Part shown: in pieces, positions 33,256 to 44,170 of the stretch | Position numbering within the stretch: the stretch's first letter is position 1 | Layout of the letters: the number at the start of each line of letters is the position of its first letter | Origin: Streptomyces sp. M92 | GTDB lineage: Bacteria; Actinomycetota; Actinomycetes; Streptomycetales; Streptomycetaceae | Direction: 5' to 3' | DNA length: 64,000 nt | NCBI RefSeq assembly: GCF_028473745.1 | Contig: NZ_CP101137.1 | Coordinates: forward strand, 2,418,001-2,482,000 | Program-made: the position numbers and the translations under genes | The notes under the pieces: model-generated | What the model was told of the DNA's origin: nothing | The model's database searches: none | What the model saw: only the letters and a program-made list of their open reading frames with translations

Positions 33256-33615
33256 GTGAACGCGTATGCGCCCATCCTCGTACTGGGAGCCCTCGGGGCA
33301 GGCTTTGCGATCTTCTCCGTGGTGATGGCCACGCTGATCGGTCCGAAGCGGTACAACCGGGCGAAGCTCGAGGCCTACGAGTGCGGAATCGAGCCGACCC
33401 CCACGCCGGCCGGCGGCGGGCGCTTCCCCATCAAGTACTACCTGACGGCGATGCTCTTCATCATCTTCGATATCGAGATCGTCTTCCTCTACCCCTGGGC
33501 CGTCACCTTCGACGCCCTGGGGATTTTCGGGCTCGTGGAGATGCTGCTCTTCGTGCTCACCGTCTTCGTCGCGTACGCGTACGTATGGCGGCGCGGCGGC
33601 CTGGAATGGGACTGA
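33256..33615 (+). CDS. nuoA: NADH-quinone oxidoreductase subunit A
   Basis: 119 residues from GTG 33256 with a strong GAGGAGCGAGGAG upstream. Small membrane subunit of complex I with three helices: APILVLGALGAGFAIFSVVM, YYLTAMLFIIFDIEIVFLYP and GLVEMLLFVLTVFVAYAYV. The family signatures KLEAYECGIEPT and FDIEIVFLYPWA are intact. It links the peripheral and membrane arms near the quinone site. First gene of nuoA-N, downstream of the Rex site. Confidence 0.97.
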   Translation: MNAYAPILVLGALGAGFAIFSVVMATLIGPKRYNRAKLEAYECGIEPTPTPAGGGRFPIKYYLTAMLFIIFDIEIVFLYPWAVTFDALGIFGLVEMLLFVLTVFVAYAYVWRRGGLEWD

Positions 33616-33627
33616 GGGGCCTTTGAC

Positions 33628-34178
<551 letters not shown>

Positions 34179-34182
<4 letters not shown>

Positions 34183-34955
34183 GCGACGCGAACAACACCG
34201 AGGGTGACAAGAGCAACACCCCGGATGACGCGAACGGGGTGAACCCCGAGAAGGACCTGTCCGCCGAGAACCTCCCCGGCCAGCGCGGTCAGGGCGGCGA
34301 GGAGATCCGCGTCCAGCGCGGCATGTTCGGCGCCAACAACGGCGGCGACACCTCCGGCTACGGCGGCCTGGTCCGCTCCGTCCGGCTCCCCGGGCCGGCG
34401 AGCCGGCCCTACGGCGGCTGGTTCGACGAGGTCGCCGACGAACTCGAGGGCGCGCTGGAGGAGCAGGGACTCCTGCCCGACAACGCCATCGAGAAGACGG
34501 TCGTCGACCGCGACGAGCTGACCTTCCACATCGAGCGCGAGCACCTGGTCCGCGTCGCCCGCACCCTGCGCGACGACCCGGCCCTGCGCTTCGAACTGTG
34601 CACCGGCGTCAGCGGCGTCCACTACCCGAACGACAAGGGCCGCGAGCTGCACGCCGTCTACCACCTGCGCTCGATCACCCACAACCGGCTGATCCGCCTG
34701 GAGGTCAGCGCCCCCGACGCCGATCCGCACATCCCGTCGCTCTTCGCGGTCTACCCGACGAACGACTGGCACGAGCGCGAGACGTACGACTTCTTCGGCA
34801 TCGTCTTCGACGGCCACCCGGCGCTGACGCGGATCATGATGCCGGACGACTGGCAGGGCTTTCCGCAGCGCAAGGACTACCCCCTCGGCGGCATCCCCGT
34901 CGAGTACAAGGGCGCCCAGATCCCGGCTCCGGACCAGCGGAGGTCGTACTCATGA
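34179..34955 (+). CDS. nuoC: NADH-quinone oxidoreductase subunit C
   Basis: 258 residues from GTG 34179. The N-terminal about 60 residues are acidic and disordered, an extension common in actinobacteria. The 30-kDa subunit domain follows, with signatures [35 protein letters not shown] and [16 protein letters not shown]. It connects NuoB and NuoD in the hydrophilic arm. ATGA overlap with nuoD. Confidence 0.96.
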
Positions 34956-36274
34956 GCACTTCGCACGCCTCCCCTCGCGAGACCACCGAGGGCACCGTCT
35001 ACACGGTCACCGGCGGCGACTGGGACGAGGTCGTCCAGGCCGCGGCCCGCGCCGACGACGAGCGCATCGTCGTCAACATGGGGCCGCAGCACCCCTCCAC
35101 CCACGGCGTGCTCCGCCTGATCCTCGAGATCGACGGCGAGACGGTCACCGAAGCCCGCTGCGGCATCGGCTACCTGCACACCGGCATCGAGAAGAACCTC
35201 GAGTACCGGACGTGGACCCAGGGCACCACCTTCGTGACGCGCATGGACTACCTGACGTCGTTCTTCAACGAGACGGCGTACTGTCTGGGCGTCGAGAAGC
35301 TGCTCGGCATCGAGGACGAGATCCCGGACCGGGCCACGATCATCCGGGTCCTGCTGATGGAGCTGAACCGGCTCTCCTCCCACCTGGTGTGCATCGCCAC
35401 CGGCGGCATGGAACTCGGCGCCACCACGATCATGATCTACGGCTTCCGTGATCGTGAACTCGTTCTCGACATCTACGAGCTGATCACCGGCCTGCGGATG
35501 AACCACGCGTTCATCCGCCCGGGCGGACTCGCCCAGGACCTGCCGCCCGGCGCGGTGGACCACATCCGCGAGTTCGTGAAGAAGATGAAGAAGAACCTCC
35601 CGGAGTACGACAAGCTCGCCACCGGGAACCCCATCTTCAAGGCCCGCATGCAGGACGTCGGCTATCTCGACCTGGCCGGCTGCATGGCCCTCGGCGCCAC
35701 CGGCCCGGTCCTCCGGTCCACCGGCCTGCCGCACGACCTGCGCAAGGCGCAGCCGTACTGCGGCTACGAGACGTACGACTTCGACGTCCCGACCGCCGAC
35801 ACCTGCGACGCCTACGGCCGCTTCCTGATCCGGCTGGAGGAGATGCGCCAGTCGCTCCGGATCGTCGAGCAGTGCCTGGACCGGCTCCAGCCCGGCCCGG
35901 TCATGGTCGCCGACAAGAAGATCGCCTGGCCCGCCCAGCTCGCCCTGGGACCGGACGGACTCGGCAACTCCCTCGACCACATCAAGAAGATCATGGGCAC
36001 CTCCATGGAGGCTCTGATCCACCACTTCAAGCTGGTCACGGAGGGCTTCCGCGTGCCGCCGGGCCAGACCTACACGGCGGTGGAATCGCCCAAGGGCGAG
36101 CTCGGGGTGCACGTCGTCTCCGACGGCGGCACCCGCCCCTTCCGGGTCCACTTCCGCGACCCGTCCTTCACCAATCTGCAGGCCATGGCGGCGATGTGCG
36201 AGGGCGGCCAGGTCGCCGACGTCATCGTCGCCGTGGCGTCCCTCGACCCCGTGATGGGAGGCGTCGACCGGTGA
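34952..36274 (+). CDS. nuoD: NADH-quinone oxidoreductase subunit D
   Basis: 440 residues from ATG 34952, in the overlap with nuoC; the reading from 34598 is an artefact inside nuoC. The 49-kDa quinone-site subunit: [16 protein letters not shown], the loop with quinone-binding His, [16 protein letters not shown] and the C-terminal [33 protein letters not shown]. Length is normal for a stand-alone NuoD. GTGA overlap with nuoE. Confidence 0.97.
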   Translation: MSTSHASPRETTEGTVYTVTGGDWDEVVQAAARADDERIVVNMGPQHPSTHGVLRLILEIDGETVTEARCGIGYLHTGIEKNLEYRTWTQGTTFVTRMDYLTSFFNETAYCLGVEKLLGIEDEIPDRATIIRVLLMELNRLSSHLVCIATGGMELGATTIMIYGFRDRELVLDIYELITGLRMNHAFIRPGGLAQDLPPGAVDHIREFVKKMKKNLPEYDKLATGNPIFKARMQDVGYLDLAGCMALGATGPVLRSTGLPHDLRKAQPYCGYETYDFDVPTADTCDAYGRFLIRLEEMRQSLRIVEQCLDRLQPGPVMVADKKIAWPAQLALGPDGLGNSLDHIKKIMGTSMEALIHHFKLVTEGFRVPPGQTYTAVESPKGELGVHVVSDGGTRPFRVHFRDPSFTNLQAMAAMCEGGQVADVIVAVASLDPVMGGVDR

Positions 36275-37143
36275 CCACCTCTTCTTCGGAGCGGGGCGTC
36301 AGCCTGGGCATGCCGGAACTGCCCGCGCCCGCCTACCCGGACGACGTCCGGGCCCGGCTGGAGACCGACGCGCGCGAGGTCATCGCACGCTACCCGGACT
36401 CCCGGTCCGCCCTCCTGCCCCTGCTGCACCTCGTGCAGTCCGAGGAGGGGCACGTCACGCGCACCGGGATGCAGTTCTGCGCGGACATGCTGGACCTCAC
36501 CACGGCCGAGGTCACCGCGGTCGCCACCTTCTACACCATGTACCGGCGCAGGCCGAGCGGGGACTACCAGGTCGGCGTCTGCACCAACACGCTGTGCGCG
36601 GTGATGGGCGGCGACGCGATCTTCGAGTCCCTCCAGGAACACCTGGGCGTCGGCAACGGCGAGACCACCGGGGACGGCAAGGTCACCCTGGAGCACATCG
36701 AGTGCAACGCGGCTTGCGACTTCGCGCCGGTCGTGATGGTCAACTGGGAGTTCTTCGACAACCAGACCCCGGCCAGCGTCAGGCGCCTCGTGGACGACCT
36801 GCGCGCGGGACGGCCGGTGACGCCCACGCGCGGTGCGCCGCTGTGCACCTTCAAGGAGACCGCCCGGATCCTGGCGGGCTTCCCCGACGAGCGGGACGGC
36901 GCCGTCGCGGCCGGCGGCAGCGCGGGTCCCGCCTCCCTGGCCGGGCTCAAGCTGGCCAAGGGCGAGGCGTCCGCCGCACGCGTGGTGCACCCGCGGGACG
37001 GCGGACCGCACGACGCACCGCAGGACCGGGCCGTGCACGACCCGTCCCCGACGGAACACCTGAGCTCGCACGACGCGCCGCAGGACACATCGGCATCCGA
37101 CCCTTCCCACCCGGCAGGGCCTACCGCCGAGGAGGGGGAGTGA
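36271..37143 (+). CDS. nuoE: NADH-quinone oxidoreductase subunit E with long C-terminal tail
   Basis: 290 residues from GTG 36271. Residues about 20-190 form the 24-kDa thioredoxin-like [2Fe-2S] subunit (cluster N1a): [12 protein letters not shown] with two Cys and [15 protein letters not shown] with the other two. The last about 80 residues are an acidic/His-rich tail not found in most NuoE proteins and hold two copies of HDAPQD. The tail is probably disordered. TGATG overlap with nuoF. Confidence 0.96.
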   Translation: MTTSSSERGVSLGMPELPAPAYPDDVRARLETDAREVIARYPDSRSALLPLLHLVQSEEGHVTRTGMQFCADMLDLTTAEVTAVATFYTMYRRRPSGDYQVGVCTNTLCAVMGGDAIFESLQEHLGVGNGETTGDGKVTLEHIECNAACDFAPVVMVNWEFFDNQTPASVRRLVDDLRAGRPVTPTRGAPLCTFKETARILAGFPDERDGAVAAGGSAGPASLAGLKLAKGEASAARVVHPRDGGPHDAPQDRAVHDPSPTEHLSSHDAPQDTSASDPSHPAGPTAEEGE

Positions 37144-38489
37144 TGACCGTGGCAGCCGAGATCAAGGGCACCAGTCCGGAGAAGCTGCTCGCACCCGTGC
37201 TGTCGGCCTTCTGGGACGAGGACGAGTCCTGGACTCTGGACGTCTACCGGAGGCACGAGGGGTACGAGGGGCTCCGCAAGGCGCTGGCGATGTCGCCGGA
37301 CGACCTGATCGCGTACGTCAAGGACTCGGGTCTGCGCGGACGCGGCGGCGCGGGGTTCCCGACGGGGATGAAGTGGCAGTTCATTCCCCAGGGAGATGGC
37401 AAGCCTCACTATCTAGTTGTCAACGCCGACGAATCGGAGCCGGGGACCTGCAAGGACATCCCGCTCCTCTTCGCGAACCCGCACAGCCTCATCGAGGGCA
37501 TCGTCATCGCGTGTTATGCCATCAGGTCTTCGCATGCCTTCATCTATCTGCGTGGTGAAGTCGTCCCAGTGCTGCGGCGGTTGCACGAGGCCGTGCGCGA
37601 GGCCTACGCGGCCGGCTTCCTCGGCGAGAACATCCTGGGCAGCGGACTCGACCTCGAACTCACCGTGCACGCGGGCGCGGGCGCGTACATCTGCGGTGAG
37701 GAGACCGCACTGCTCGACTCGCTCGAAGGCCGCCGGGGTCAACCGCGGCTCCGTCCCCCCTTCCCTGCCGTCGCGGGCCTCTACGCGTGCCCGACTGTGG
37801 TGAATAACGTCGAATCGATCGCGTCGGTTCCCGCGATCCTGAACAAGGGCAAGGACTGGTTCAGGTCGATGGGCAGCGAGAAGTCCCCGGGCTTCACGCT
37901 CTACTCGCTCAGCGGCCACGTCGCGGGTCCCGGCCAGTACGAGGCCCCGCTCGGCATCACGCTGCGCCAGCTCCTCGACATGAGCGGCGGCATGCGCCCG
38001 GGCCACCGGCTGAAGTTCTGGACGCCGGGCGGCTCCTCGACGCCGATGTTCACCGACGAGCACCTTGACGTCCCCCTCGACTACGAGGGAGTGGGCGCCG
38101 CCGGATCCATGCTCGGCACCAAGGCGCTCCAGTGCTTCGACGAGACGACCTGCGTCGTGCGGGCCGTCACCCGCTGGACCGAGTTCTACGCCCACGAGTC
38201 CTGCGGCAAGTGCACGCCCTGCCGCGAGGGCACGTACTGGCTCGTCCAGCTGCTGCGCGACATCGAGGCCGGCAAGGGCGTGATGTCCGACCTCGACAAG
38301 CTGAACGACATCGCCGACAACATCAACGGCAAGTCCTTCTGCGCCCTCGGCGACGGTGCCGCCTCGCCGATCTTCTCCTCGCTCAAGTACTTCCGCGAGG
38401 AGTACGAGCAGCACATCACGGGCCGCGGCTGTCCCTTCGACCCGGCCAAGTCGACGGCCTGGGCCGACCGCACGGAGGTGAACGCATGA
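37143..38489 (+). CDS. nuoF: NADH-quinone oxidoreductase subunit F
   Basis: 448 residues from ATG 37143 (GTG 37140 is possible, one codon earlier). It binds NADH, FMN and the N3 cluster: [16 protein letters not shown] (FMN loop, about residue 65), [14 protein letters not shown] (NADH site, about 180), [12 protein letters not shown] plus FCALGDGA (four Cys of N3, about 350-400). The stretch 37370-37565 uses many A/T-ending codons that are otherwise rare in this operon. ATGA overlap with nuoG. Confidence 0.97.
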   Translation: MTVAAEIKGTSPEKLLAPVLSAFWDEDESWTLDVYRRHEGYEGLRKALAMSPDDLIAYVKDSGLRGRGGAGFPTGMKWQFIPQGDGKPHYLVVNADESEPGTCKDIPLLFANPHSLIEGIVIACYAIRSSHAFIYLRGEVVPVLRRLHEAVREAYAAGFLGENILGSGLDLELTVHAGAGAYICGEETALLDSLEGRRGQPRLRPPFPAVAGLYACPTVVNNVESIASVPAILNKGKDWFRSMGSEKSPGFTLYSLSGHVAGPGQYEAPLGITLRQLLDMSGGMRPGHRLKFWTPGGSSTPMFTDEHLDVPLDYEGVGAAGSMLGTKALQCFDETTCVVRAVTRWTEFYAHESCGKCTPCREGTYWLVQLLRDIEAGKGVMSDLDKLNDIADNINGKSFCALGDGAASPIFSSLKYFREEYEQHITGRGCPFDPAKSTAWADRTEVNA

Positions 38490-40990
38490 CCGTGACCACC
38501 AATGCTCCCTCGGGAGGGGGAGAGGCGGCGGTCCCGCCGGAGGACCTCGTATCGCTGACGATCGACGGCGCCGAGATCAGCGTGCCCAAGGGCACCCTGG
38601 TCATCCGGGCCGCCGAACAGCTCGGCATCGAGATCCCCCGGTTCTGCGACCACCCCCTCCTCGACCCGGCCGGCGCATGCCGCCAGTGCATCGTCGAGGT
38701 CGAGGGCCAGCGCAAGCCCATGGCCTCCTGCACCATCACCTGCACCGACGGCATGGTGGTGAAGACCCACCTGACCTCGCCCGTCGCGGAGAAGGCCCAG
38801 CACGGTGTGATGGAGCTGCTGCTCATCAACCACCCGCTGGACTGCCCGGTCTGCGACAAGGGCGGCGAGTGCCCGCTGCAGAACCAGGCGATGTCGCACG
38901 GCCAGGCGGACTCCCGCTTCGAAGGAAAGAAGCGGACGTACGAGAAGCCCGTGCCGATCTCCACGCAGGTGCTGCTCGACCGCGAGCGGTGCGTGCTGTG
39001 CGCCCGCTGCACCCGGTTCTCCAACCAGGTCGCGGGCGACCCGATGATCGAGCTGATCGAGCGGGGTGCGCTCCAGCAGGTCGGCACCGGCGAGGGCGAC
39101 CCCTTCGAGTCGTACTTCTCCGGCAACACCATCCAGATCTGCCCGGTCGGCGCGCTCACCTCGGCGGCGTACCGGTTCCGCTCCCGCCCCTTCGACCTGA
39201 TCTCCTCGCCGTCGGTGTGCGAGCACTGCTCCGGCGGCTGCGCGACCCGCACCGACCACCGGCGCGGCAAGGTCATGCGGCGCCTGGCGGCCAACGACCC
39301 CGAGGTCAACGAGGAGTGGATCTGCGACAAGGGCCGCTTCGGCTTCCGGTACGCGCAGCAGCGGGACCGGCTGACGACGCCCCTGGTGCGAGGCGCCGAG
39401 GGCGAGCTGGAGCCCGCCTCCTGGCCGGAGGCCCTGCAGATCGCCGCGCAGGGGCTGCTCGCCTCCAGGGGCCGGACCGGTGTCCTGGCCGGCGGGCGGC
39501 TCACCGTGGAGGACGCCTACGCGTACAGCAAGTTCGCGCGCGTGGCGCTCGACACCAACGACATCGACTTCCGCGCGCGCGTGCACAGCACCGAGGAGGC
39601 CGACTTCCTGGCCGCCCGGGTCGCCGGGCGCGGCCGCGACCTCGACGGCACGGGAGTCACGTACACCGCGCTGGAGAAGGCGCCCGCCGTCCTGCTGGTC
39701 GGGTTCGAGTCCGAGGAGGAGGCGCCCGGCGTCTTCCTGCGGCTGCGCAAGGCCTGGCGCAAGCACGGGCAGAAGGTCTTCTCGCTGGCCACGCACGCCA
39801 CGCGGGGCCTGGAGAAGGCCGGCGGCACCCTGCTGCCGGCGGCTCCCGGCACCGAGACCGAGTGGCTGGACGCCCTCGCCAGCGGCGTCGGCCTGGAGGA
39901 CGGTGGCACCCAGGCCGCCGAGGCACTGCGCGCCGAGGGCGCCGTGATCGTCGTGGGCGAGCGGCTGGCGTCCGTGGCCGGGGGCCTCACCTCCGCGGTA
40001 CGGACCGCCTCCGCGACCGGCGCGCGGCTGGTGTGGATCCCGCGCCGGGCCGGGGAGCGCGGTGCCATCGAGGCGGGGGCGCTGCCCTCGCTGCTGCCGG
40101 GCGGACGCCCGGCGACCGACCCGCGCGCGCGTGAGGAGGTCGCCGCGGTCTGGGGCCTGGCCGACCTCCCGCACCGCTACGGCCGCGACACCGGTGAGAT
40201 CGTCGAGGCCGCCGCCCGGGGCGAGCTCCAGGCACTGCTCGTGGCGGGAGTGGAGGTCGCCGACCTGCCCGATCCGGCACGCGCGCGTGCGGCACTCGCG
40301 GAGGCCGGGTTCGTGGTCTCCCTGGAGCTGCGGCCCAGCGAGGTCACCGAGAAGGCCGACGTCGTCCTGCCGGTCGCCGCGGTCGCCGAGAAGGCCGGGA
40401 CCTTCCTCGACTGGGAGGGCCGGGCGCGCATCTTCGAGGCCGCGCTCAAGCCCGACCAGATGACCCGCCGCCTCGCCCCCACCGACGCCCGCGTCCTGCA
40501 GATGCTGGCCGACGCCATGGACGTGCACCTGGGTCTGCCGGACCTGCGCACCACCCGCGCGGAGATCGACCGGCTCGGTGCCTGGGACGGGCCGCGGGCC
40601 GGCGAACCGCTGTACACCGCGGGCGCGCTGCCCCGGCCGGCCGCCGGCGAGGCGGTACTGGCCGGGCACCGGCTGCTGCTCGACCAAGGACTGCTCCAGC
40701 AGGGCGACGAGGCGCTGGCCGGCACCCGGCACGCCGCCCGCGCGCGCGTGTCCGCCGCCACCGCCGCCGAGGCCGGCGTCAAGGACGGCGACCTCCTGGC
40801 GGTCACCGGACCCGCCGGTGCCGTCGAATTCCCGCTCCAGATCACCGAGATGCCCGACCGGGTGGTCTGGCTCCCGCTGAACTCGGCCGGCAACGGCGTC
40901 GCCTCCGACGCCGGGGTGCTGCCCGGGACCCTCGTCCGCATCGGTCCGGCCACGCTCGCGGGCGAGGCCCCCAAGGAGGTGGAGGCATGA
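38486..40990 (+). CDS. nuoG: NADH-quinone oxidoreductase subunit G
   Basis: 834 residues from ATG 38486. The N-terminal ferredoxin-like domain has [20 protein letters not shown] (N1b [2Fe-2S]), then [17 protein letters not shown] and [14 protein letters not shown] (N5/N4 region). A molybdopterin-oxidoreductase-like domain opens with [13 protein letters not shown] (CX2CX3C, the N7-type site) and continues to a C-terminal beta domain ([19 protein letters not shown]). The large second domain carries no molybdenum in complex I. ATGA overlap with nuoH. Confidence 0.96.
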   Translation: MTVTTNAPSGGGEAAVPPEDLVSLTIDGAEISVPKGTLVIRAAEQLGIEIPRFCDHPLLDPAGACRQCIVEVEGQRKPMASCTITCTDGMVVKTHLTSPVAEKAQHGVMELLLINHPLDCPVCDKGGECPLQNQAMSHGQADSRFEGKKRTYEKPVPISTQVLLDRERCVLCARCTRFSNQVAGDPMIELIERGALQQVGTGEGDPFESYFSGNTIQICPVGALTSAAYRFRSRPFDLISSPSVCEHCSGGCATRTDHRRGKVMRRLAANDPEVNEEWICDKGRFGFRYAQQRDRLTTPLVRGAEGELEPASWPEALQIAAQGLLASRGRTGVLAGGRLTVEDAYAYSKFARVALDTNDIDFRARVHSTEEADFLAARVAGRGRDLDGTGVTYTALEKAPAVLLVGFESEEEAPGVFLRLRKAWRKHGQKVFSLATHATRGLEKAGGTLLPAAPGTETEWLDALASGVGLEDGGTQAAEALRAEGAVIVVGERLASVAGGLTSAVRTASATGARLVWIPRRAGERGAIEAGALPSLLPGGRPATDPRAREEVAAVWGLADLPHRYGRDTGEIVEAAARGELQALLVAGVEVADLPDPARARAALAEAGFVVSLELRPSEVTEKADVVLPVAAVAEKAGTFLDWEGRARIFEAALKPDQMTRRLAPTDARVLQMLADAMDVHLGLPDLRTTRAEIDRLGAWDGPRAGEPLYTAGALPRPAAGEAVLAGHRLLLDQGLLQQGDEALAGTRHAARARVSAATAAEAGVKDGDLLAVTGPAGAVEFPLQITEMPDRVVWLPLNSAGNGVASDAGVLPGTLVRIGPATLAGEAPKEVEA

Positions 40991-42375
40991 GCCCGTACCT
41001 CGCCGCTGAAGACCTCTCGATGTTCGGCACCGACCCGTGGTGGCTGGTCGTCGTCAAGGCGGTCTTCTGCTTCGCCTTCCTGATGGTGACCGTGCTGTTC
41101 TCCATCGTGTGGGAGCGCAAGGTCGTCGCCTGGATGCAGCTGCGCATCGGCCCCAACCGGCACGGCCCCTGGGGCATGCTCCAGTCGCTCGCCGACGGCA
41201 TCAAGCTGATGCTCAAGGAAGACGTCGTCGTCAAGCGCGCCGACAAGGTGGTGTACGTCCTCGCGCCGATCGTCGCCGCCATCCCGGCCTTCATGGCGAT
41301 CGCGGTGATCCCCTTCGGGCCTGCCGGCAATGAGATCTCGATCTTCGGCCAGCGCACCGCCATGCAGCTCACCGACCTGCCGATCGCGCTGCTCTACATC
41401 CTCGCGGTCGCCTCGATCGGCATCTACGGCATGGTGCTGGCGGGTTGGAGCTCGGGATCGACGTACCCGCTCCTCGGCGGCCTGCGCTCCTGCGCGCAGA
41501 TGATCTCCTACGAGATCGCGATGGGCGCCGCGTTCGCCTCGGTCTTCCTCTACTCGGGGTCGATGTCGACGTCGGAGATCGTCGCCCAGCAGGGCGACCG
41601 CTGGTACATCGTGCTGCTGCCGGTCTCCTTCATCCTCTACATCGTCACCATGGTCGGCGAGACCAACCGGGCCCCCTTCGACATGCCGGAGTCCGAGGGC
41701 GACCTGGTGGGCGGTTTCAACACCGAGTACTCGTCGATCAAGTTCGCGATGTTCATGCTCGCCGAGTACGTGAACATGGTGACGGTCTCGGCGGTCGCCA
41801 CCACGCTCTTCCTCGGCGGCTGGCGGGCACCGTGGCCGGTCAGCACCTTCTGGGAGGGTGCCAACCACGGTTGGTGGCCGCTGCTCTGGTTCGTGGTCAA
41901 GGTGCAGCTGCTGCTGTTCTTCTTCATCTGGCTGCGCGGGACGCTCCCGCGCGTCCGCTACGACCAGCTGATGAAGCTCGGCTGGAAGGTCCTCATCCCG
42001 GTCTCCCTGGTCTGGCTGATGCTGGTGGCGACCGTGCGGGCCCTGCGCAACGAGAACTACGAGTTCACCGACATCGCCCTCTACATCGGCGGCGGAGTCC
42101 TGGTCCTGCTGGTGCTGTCCTTCGTCGTCGACATGTACCGCGACAAGGGCAAGCGGGCCGAGGCCCCGGCCGAGGAACCGGCCGCCTTCGACCCGATGGC
42201 CGGCGGGTTCCCCGTACCGCCGCTGCCCGGGCAGGAGCTGCCGCCGGTGCCCAGGCGCCGTCCGCGCCGGGAGCGGGAGCTGATTGTCAGTGGTGGGCCC
42301 GATACTCACAGTGACGGATCTACGGGTGGATCTGCGGGTGGATCTACGGATGGAAAGGAGGCGTCCGATGGCTGA
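40987..42375 (+). CDS. nuoH: NADH-quinone oxidoreductase subunit H
   Basis: 462 residues from ATG 40987. Membrane subunit with eight or nine helices that forms part of the quinone tunnel: [32 protein letters not shown] and [20 protein letters not shown] are invariant blocks. The last about 90 residues after [13 protein letters not shown] are a cytoplasmic Pro/Arg/Gly tail encoded partly by three 12-bp repeats. It overlaps nuoI by eight bases. Confidence 0.97.
   Translation: MSPYLAAEDLSMFGTDPWWLVVVKAVFCFAFLMVTVLFSIVWERKVVAWMQLRIGPNRHGPWGMLQSLADGIKLMLKEDVVVKRADKVVYVLAPIVAAIPAFMAIAVIPFGPAGNEISIFGQRTAMQLTDLPIALLYILAVASIGIYGMVLAGWSSGSTYPLLGGLRSCAQMISYEIAMGAAFASVFLYSGSMSTSEIVAQQGDRWYIVLLPVSFILYIVTMVGETNRAPFDMPESEGDLVGGFNTEYSSIKFAMFMLAEYVNMVTVSAVATTLFLGGWRAPWPVSTFWEGANHGWWPLLWFVVKVQLLLFFFIWLRGTLPRVRYDQLMKLGWKVLIPVSLVWLMLVATVRALRNENYEFTDIALYIGGGVLVLLVLSFVVDMYRDKGKRAEAPAEEPAAFDPMAGGFPVPPLPGQELPPVPRRRPRRERELIVSGGPDTHSDGSTGGSAGGSTDGKEASDG
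42316..42351 (+). repeat. Three 12-bp tandem repeats at the nuoH 3' end
   Basis: ggatctacgggt (42316-42327), ggatctgcgggt (42328-42339), ggatctacggat (42340-42351). They code for [12 protein letters not shown] in NuoH and end directly before the nuoI ribosome site (AAAGGAGG). Confidence 0.85.
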
Positions 42376-43009
42376 GGAACCGAAGGAGACCGACCCCGGT
42401 TTCCTGAACCCCGTGGCCGGCTTCGGCGTGACCTTCAAGGCCATGTTCAAGAAGCGGCTGACCGAGCAGTACCCGGAGCAGCAGAAGACCACCGCTCCGC
42501 GCTTCCACGGACGGCACCAGCTCAACCGCCATCCGGACGGCCTGGAGAAGTGCGTCGGCTGTGAGCTGTGCGCCTGGGCGTGTCCCGCCGACGCCATCTA
42601 CGTGGAGGGCGCGGACAACACCGACGAGGAGCGCTACTCGCCGGGCGAGCGGTACGGCCGCGTCTACCAGATCAACTACGCCCGCTGCATCCTGTGCGGC
42701 CTGTGCATCGAAGCGTGCCCCACGCGTGCGCTGACGATGACCAACGACTTCGAACTGGCCGACTCCAGTCGCGCCAACCTCATCTTCACCAAGGACCAGC
42801 TCCTCGCCGGTCTGGAGGAGGGCATGGTCGACTCGCCTCACGCCATCTATCCGGGCACGGACGAGCAGGACTACTACCGGGGCCTGGTGACCGAGGCCGC
42901 GCCCGGCACCGTCCAGCAGGTCGCGCACTCCAAGGGCGAGGTCGTCCAGGAGGGCGACTCGACGTTCGGCGGGACCGAGCCGGCCTCGGAGGAGGTGATC
43001 CGCCGATGA
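42368..43009 (+). CDS. nuoI: NADH-quinone oxidoreductase subunit I
   Basis: 213 residues from ATG 42368, with a strong AAAGGAGG upstream; the reading from 42284 is in the nuoH tail. Two [4Fe-4S] ferredoxin motifs, [12 protein letters not shown] and [12 protein letters not shown] (about residues 60-120), hold N6a and N6b. N-terminal [19 protein letters not shown] is the membrane-facing helix. ATGA overlap with nuoJ. Confidence 0.97.
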   Translation: MAEEPKETDPGFLNPVAGFGVTFKAMFKKRLTEQYPEQQKTTAPRFHGRHQLNRHPDGLEKCVGCELCAWACPADAIYVEGADNTDEERYSPGERYGRVYQINYARCILCGLCIEACPTRALTMTNDFELADSSRANLIFTKDQLLAGLEEGMVDSPHAIYPGTDEQDYYRGLVTEAAPGTVQQVAHSKGEVVQEGDSTFGGTEPASEEVIRR

Positions 43010-43863
43010 GCGCGCAGCTCGCCGCCGCGGCGACTCTCTCCGCCGGCACCTCGACCGGAGAGGCCGTCCAGTTCTGGATCCTCGGCACCGTCGCGGTGAT
43101 CGGCGCCCTGTGCACCGTCTTCATGAAGAAGGCAGTGCACAGCGCGCTCTGCCTCGCCGGAACCATGATCGTCCTGGCGGTGTTCTACCTCGCCAACGGT
43201 GCCTACTTCCTCGGCGTGGTGCAGATCATCGTCTACACCGGCGCGATCATGATGCTGTTCCTGTTCGTGGTGATGCTCGTAGGCGTCACCGCGGCGGACT
43301 CCCTGAAGGAGACCATCAAGGGCCAGCGCTGGCTGGCCCTGCTTTCCGGGCTCGGCTTCGGCATCCTGCTGATCGGCGGCATCGGCAACGCCTCGGTCAG
43401 CGAGTTCACCGGCCTCGGCCAGGCGAACGCGAACGGCAACGTGGAGGGACTCGCGTCCCTCATCTTCACCAAGTACGTCTTCGCCTTCGAGATCACCGGC
43501 GCCCTGCTCATCACGGCCGCGGTCGGCGCCATGGTGCTCACCCACCGCGAGCGCACCGAGCGGGCCGCGACCCAGCGGGAGCTGGCCGAGAAGCGCGTCC
43601 GCGAGGGCAAGTACCTGCCGCCGCTGCCCGCACCCGGCGTCTACGCCCGGCACAACGCGGTCGACATCGCGGGCCTGCTGCCCGACGGCACCCCCTCCGA
43701 GCTGACCGTCAGCAAGACGCTGCGCGATCGGGGGCAGATCCGCGACGTCTCGGCGGACGCGCTCAACGACCTCAAGGCACTGGAGCAGCGTGCCGAGGAG
43801 CGCCTGGAGCGAACGGCGGTCGACCCGGCCAACTTCAAGCGGTCCGAGGAGGCGTCGAAGTGA
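43006..43863 (+). CDS. nuoJ: NADH-quinone oxidoreductase subunit J
   Basis: 285 residues from ATG 43006. Five membrane helices; the conserved block [20 protein letters not shown], with the pi-bulge helix 3, is intact (about residues 63-85). About 90 C-terminal residues are a charged cytoplasmic tail ([20 protein letters not shown] and on), longer than in E. coli (184 residues in total there). GTGA overlap with nuoK. Confidence 0.96.
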   Translation: MSAQLAAAATLSAGTSTGEAVQFWILGTVAVIGALCTVFMKKAVHSALCLAGTMIVLAVFYLANGAYFLGVVQIIVYTGAIMMLFLFVVMLVGVTAADSLKETIKGQRWLALLSGLGFGILLIGGIGNASVSEFTGLGQANANGNVEGLASLIFTKYVFAFEITGALLITAAVGAMVLTHRERTERAATQRELAEKRVREGKYLPPLPAPGVYARHNAVDIAGLLPDGTPSELTVSKTLRDRGQIRDVSADALNDLKALEQRAEERLERTAVDPANFKRSEEASK

Positions 43864-44159
43864 ACCCCGTGAACTACCTCTATCTCGCGGCCCTGTTGTT
43901 CACGATCGGTGCCACCGGCGTGCTGATCAGGCGCAACGCGATCGTGGTGTTCATGTGCGTGGAGCTGATGCTCAACGCCTGCAACCTCGCGTTCGTCGCC
44001 TTCTCCCGCATGCACGGCAACCTCGACGGCCAGATCATCGCCTTCTTCACGATGGTCGTCGCCGCCGCGGAGGTCGTGGTCGGGCTCGCGATCATCGTGT
44101 CCCTGTTCCGTTCCCGCCACTCGGCCTCGGTCGACGACGCCAGCCTGATGAAGCTGTAA
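43860..44159 (+). CDS. nuoK: NADH-quinone oxidoreductase subunit K
   Basis: 99 residues from GTG 43860. Three helices with the two buried glutamates of the proton path in [16 protein letters not shown] and [16 protein letters not shown]. Normal length. Eleven bases separate it from nuoL. Confidence 0.97.
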   Translation: MNPVNYLYLAALLFTIGATGVLIRRNAIVVFMCVELMLNACNLAFVAFSRMHGNLDGQIIAFFTMVVAAAEVVVGLAIIVSLFRSRHSASVDDASLMKL

Positions 44160-44170
44160 GGGGCTGAAAC

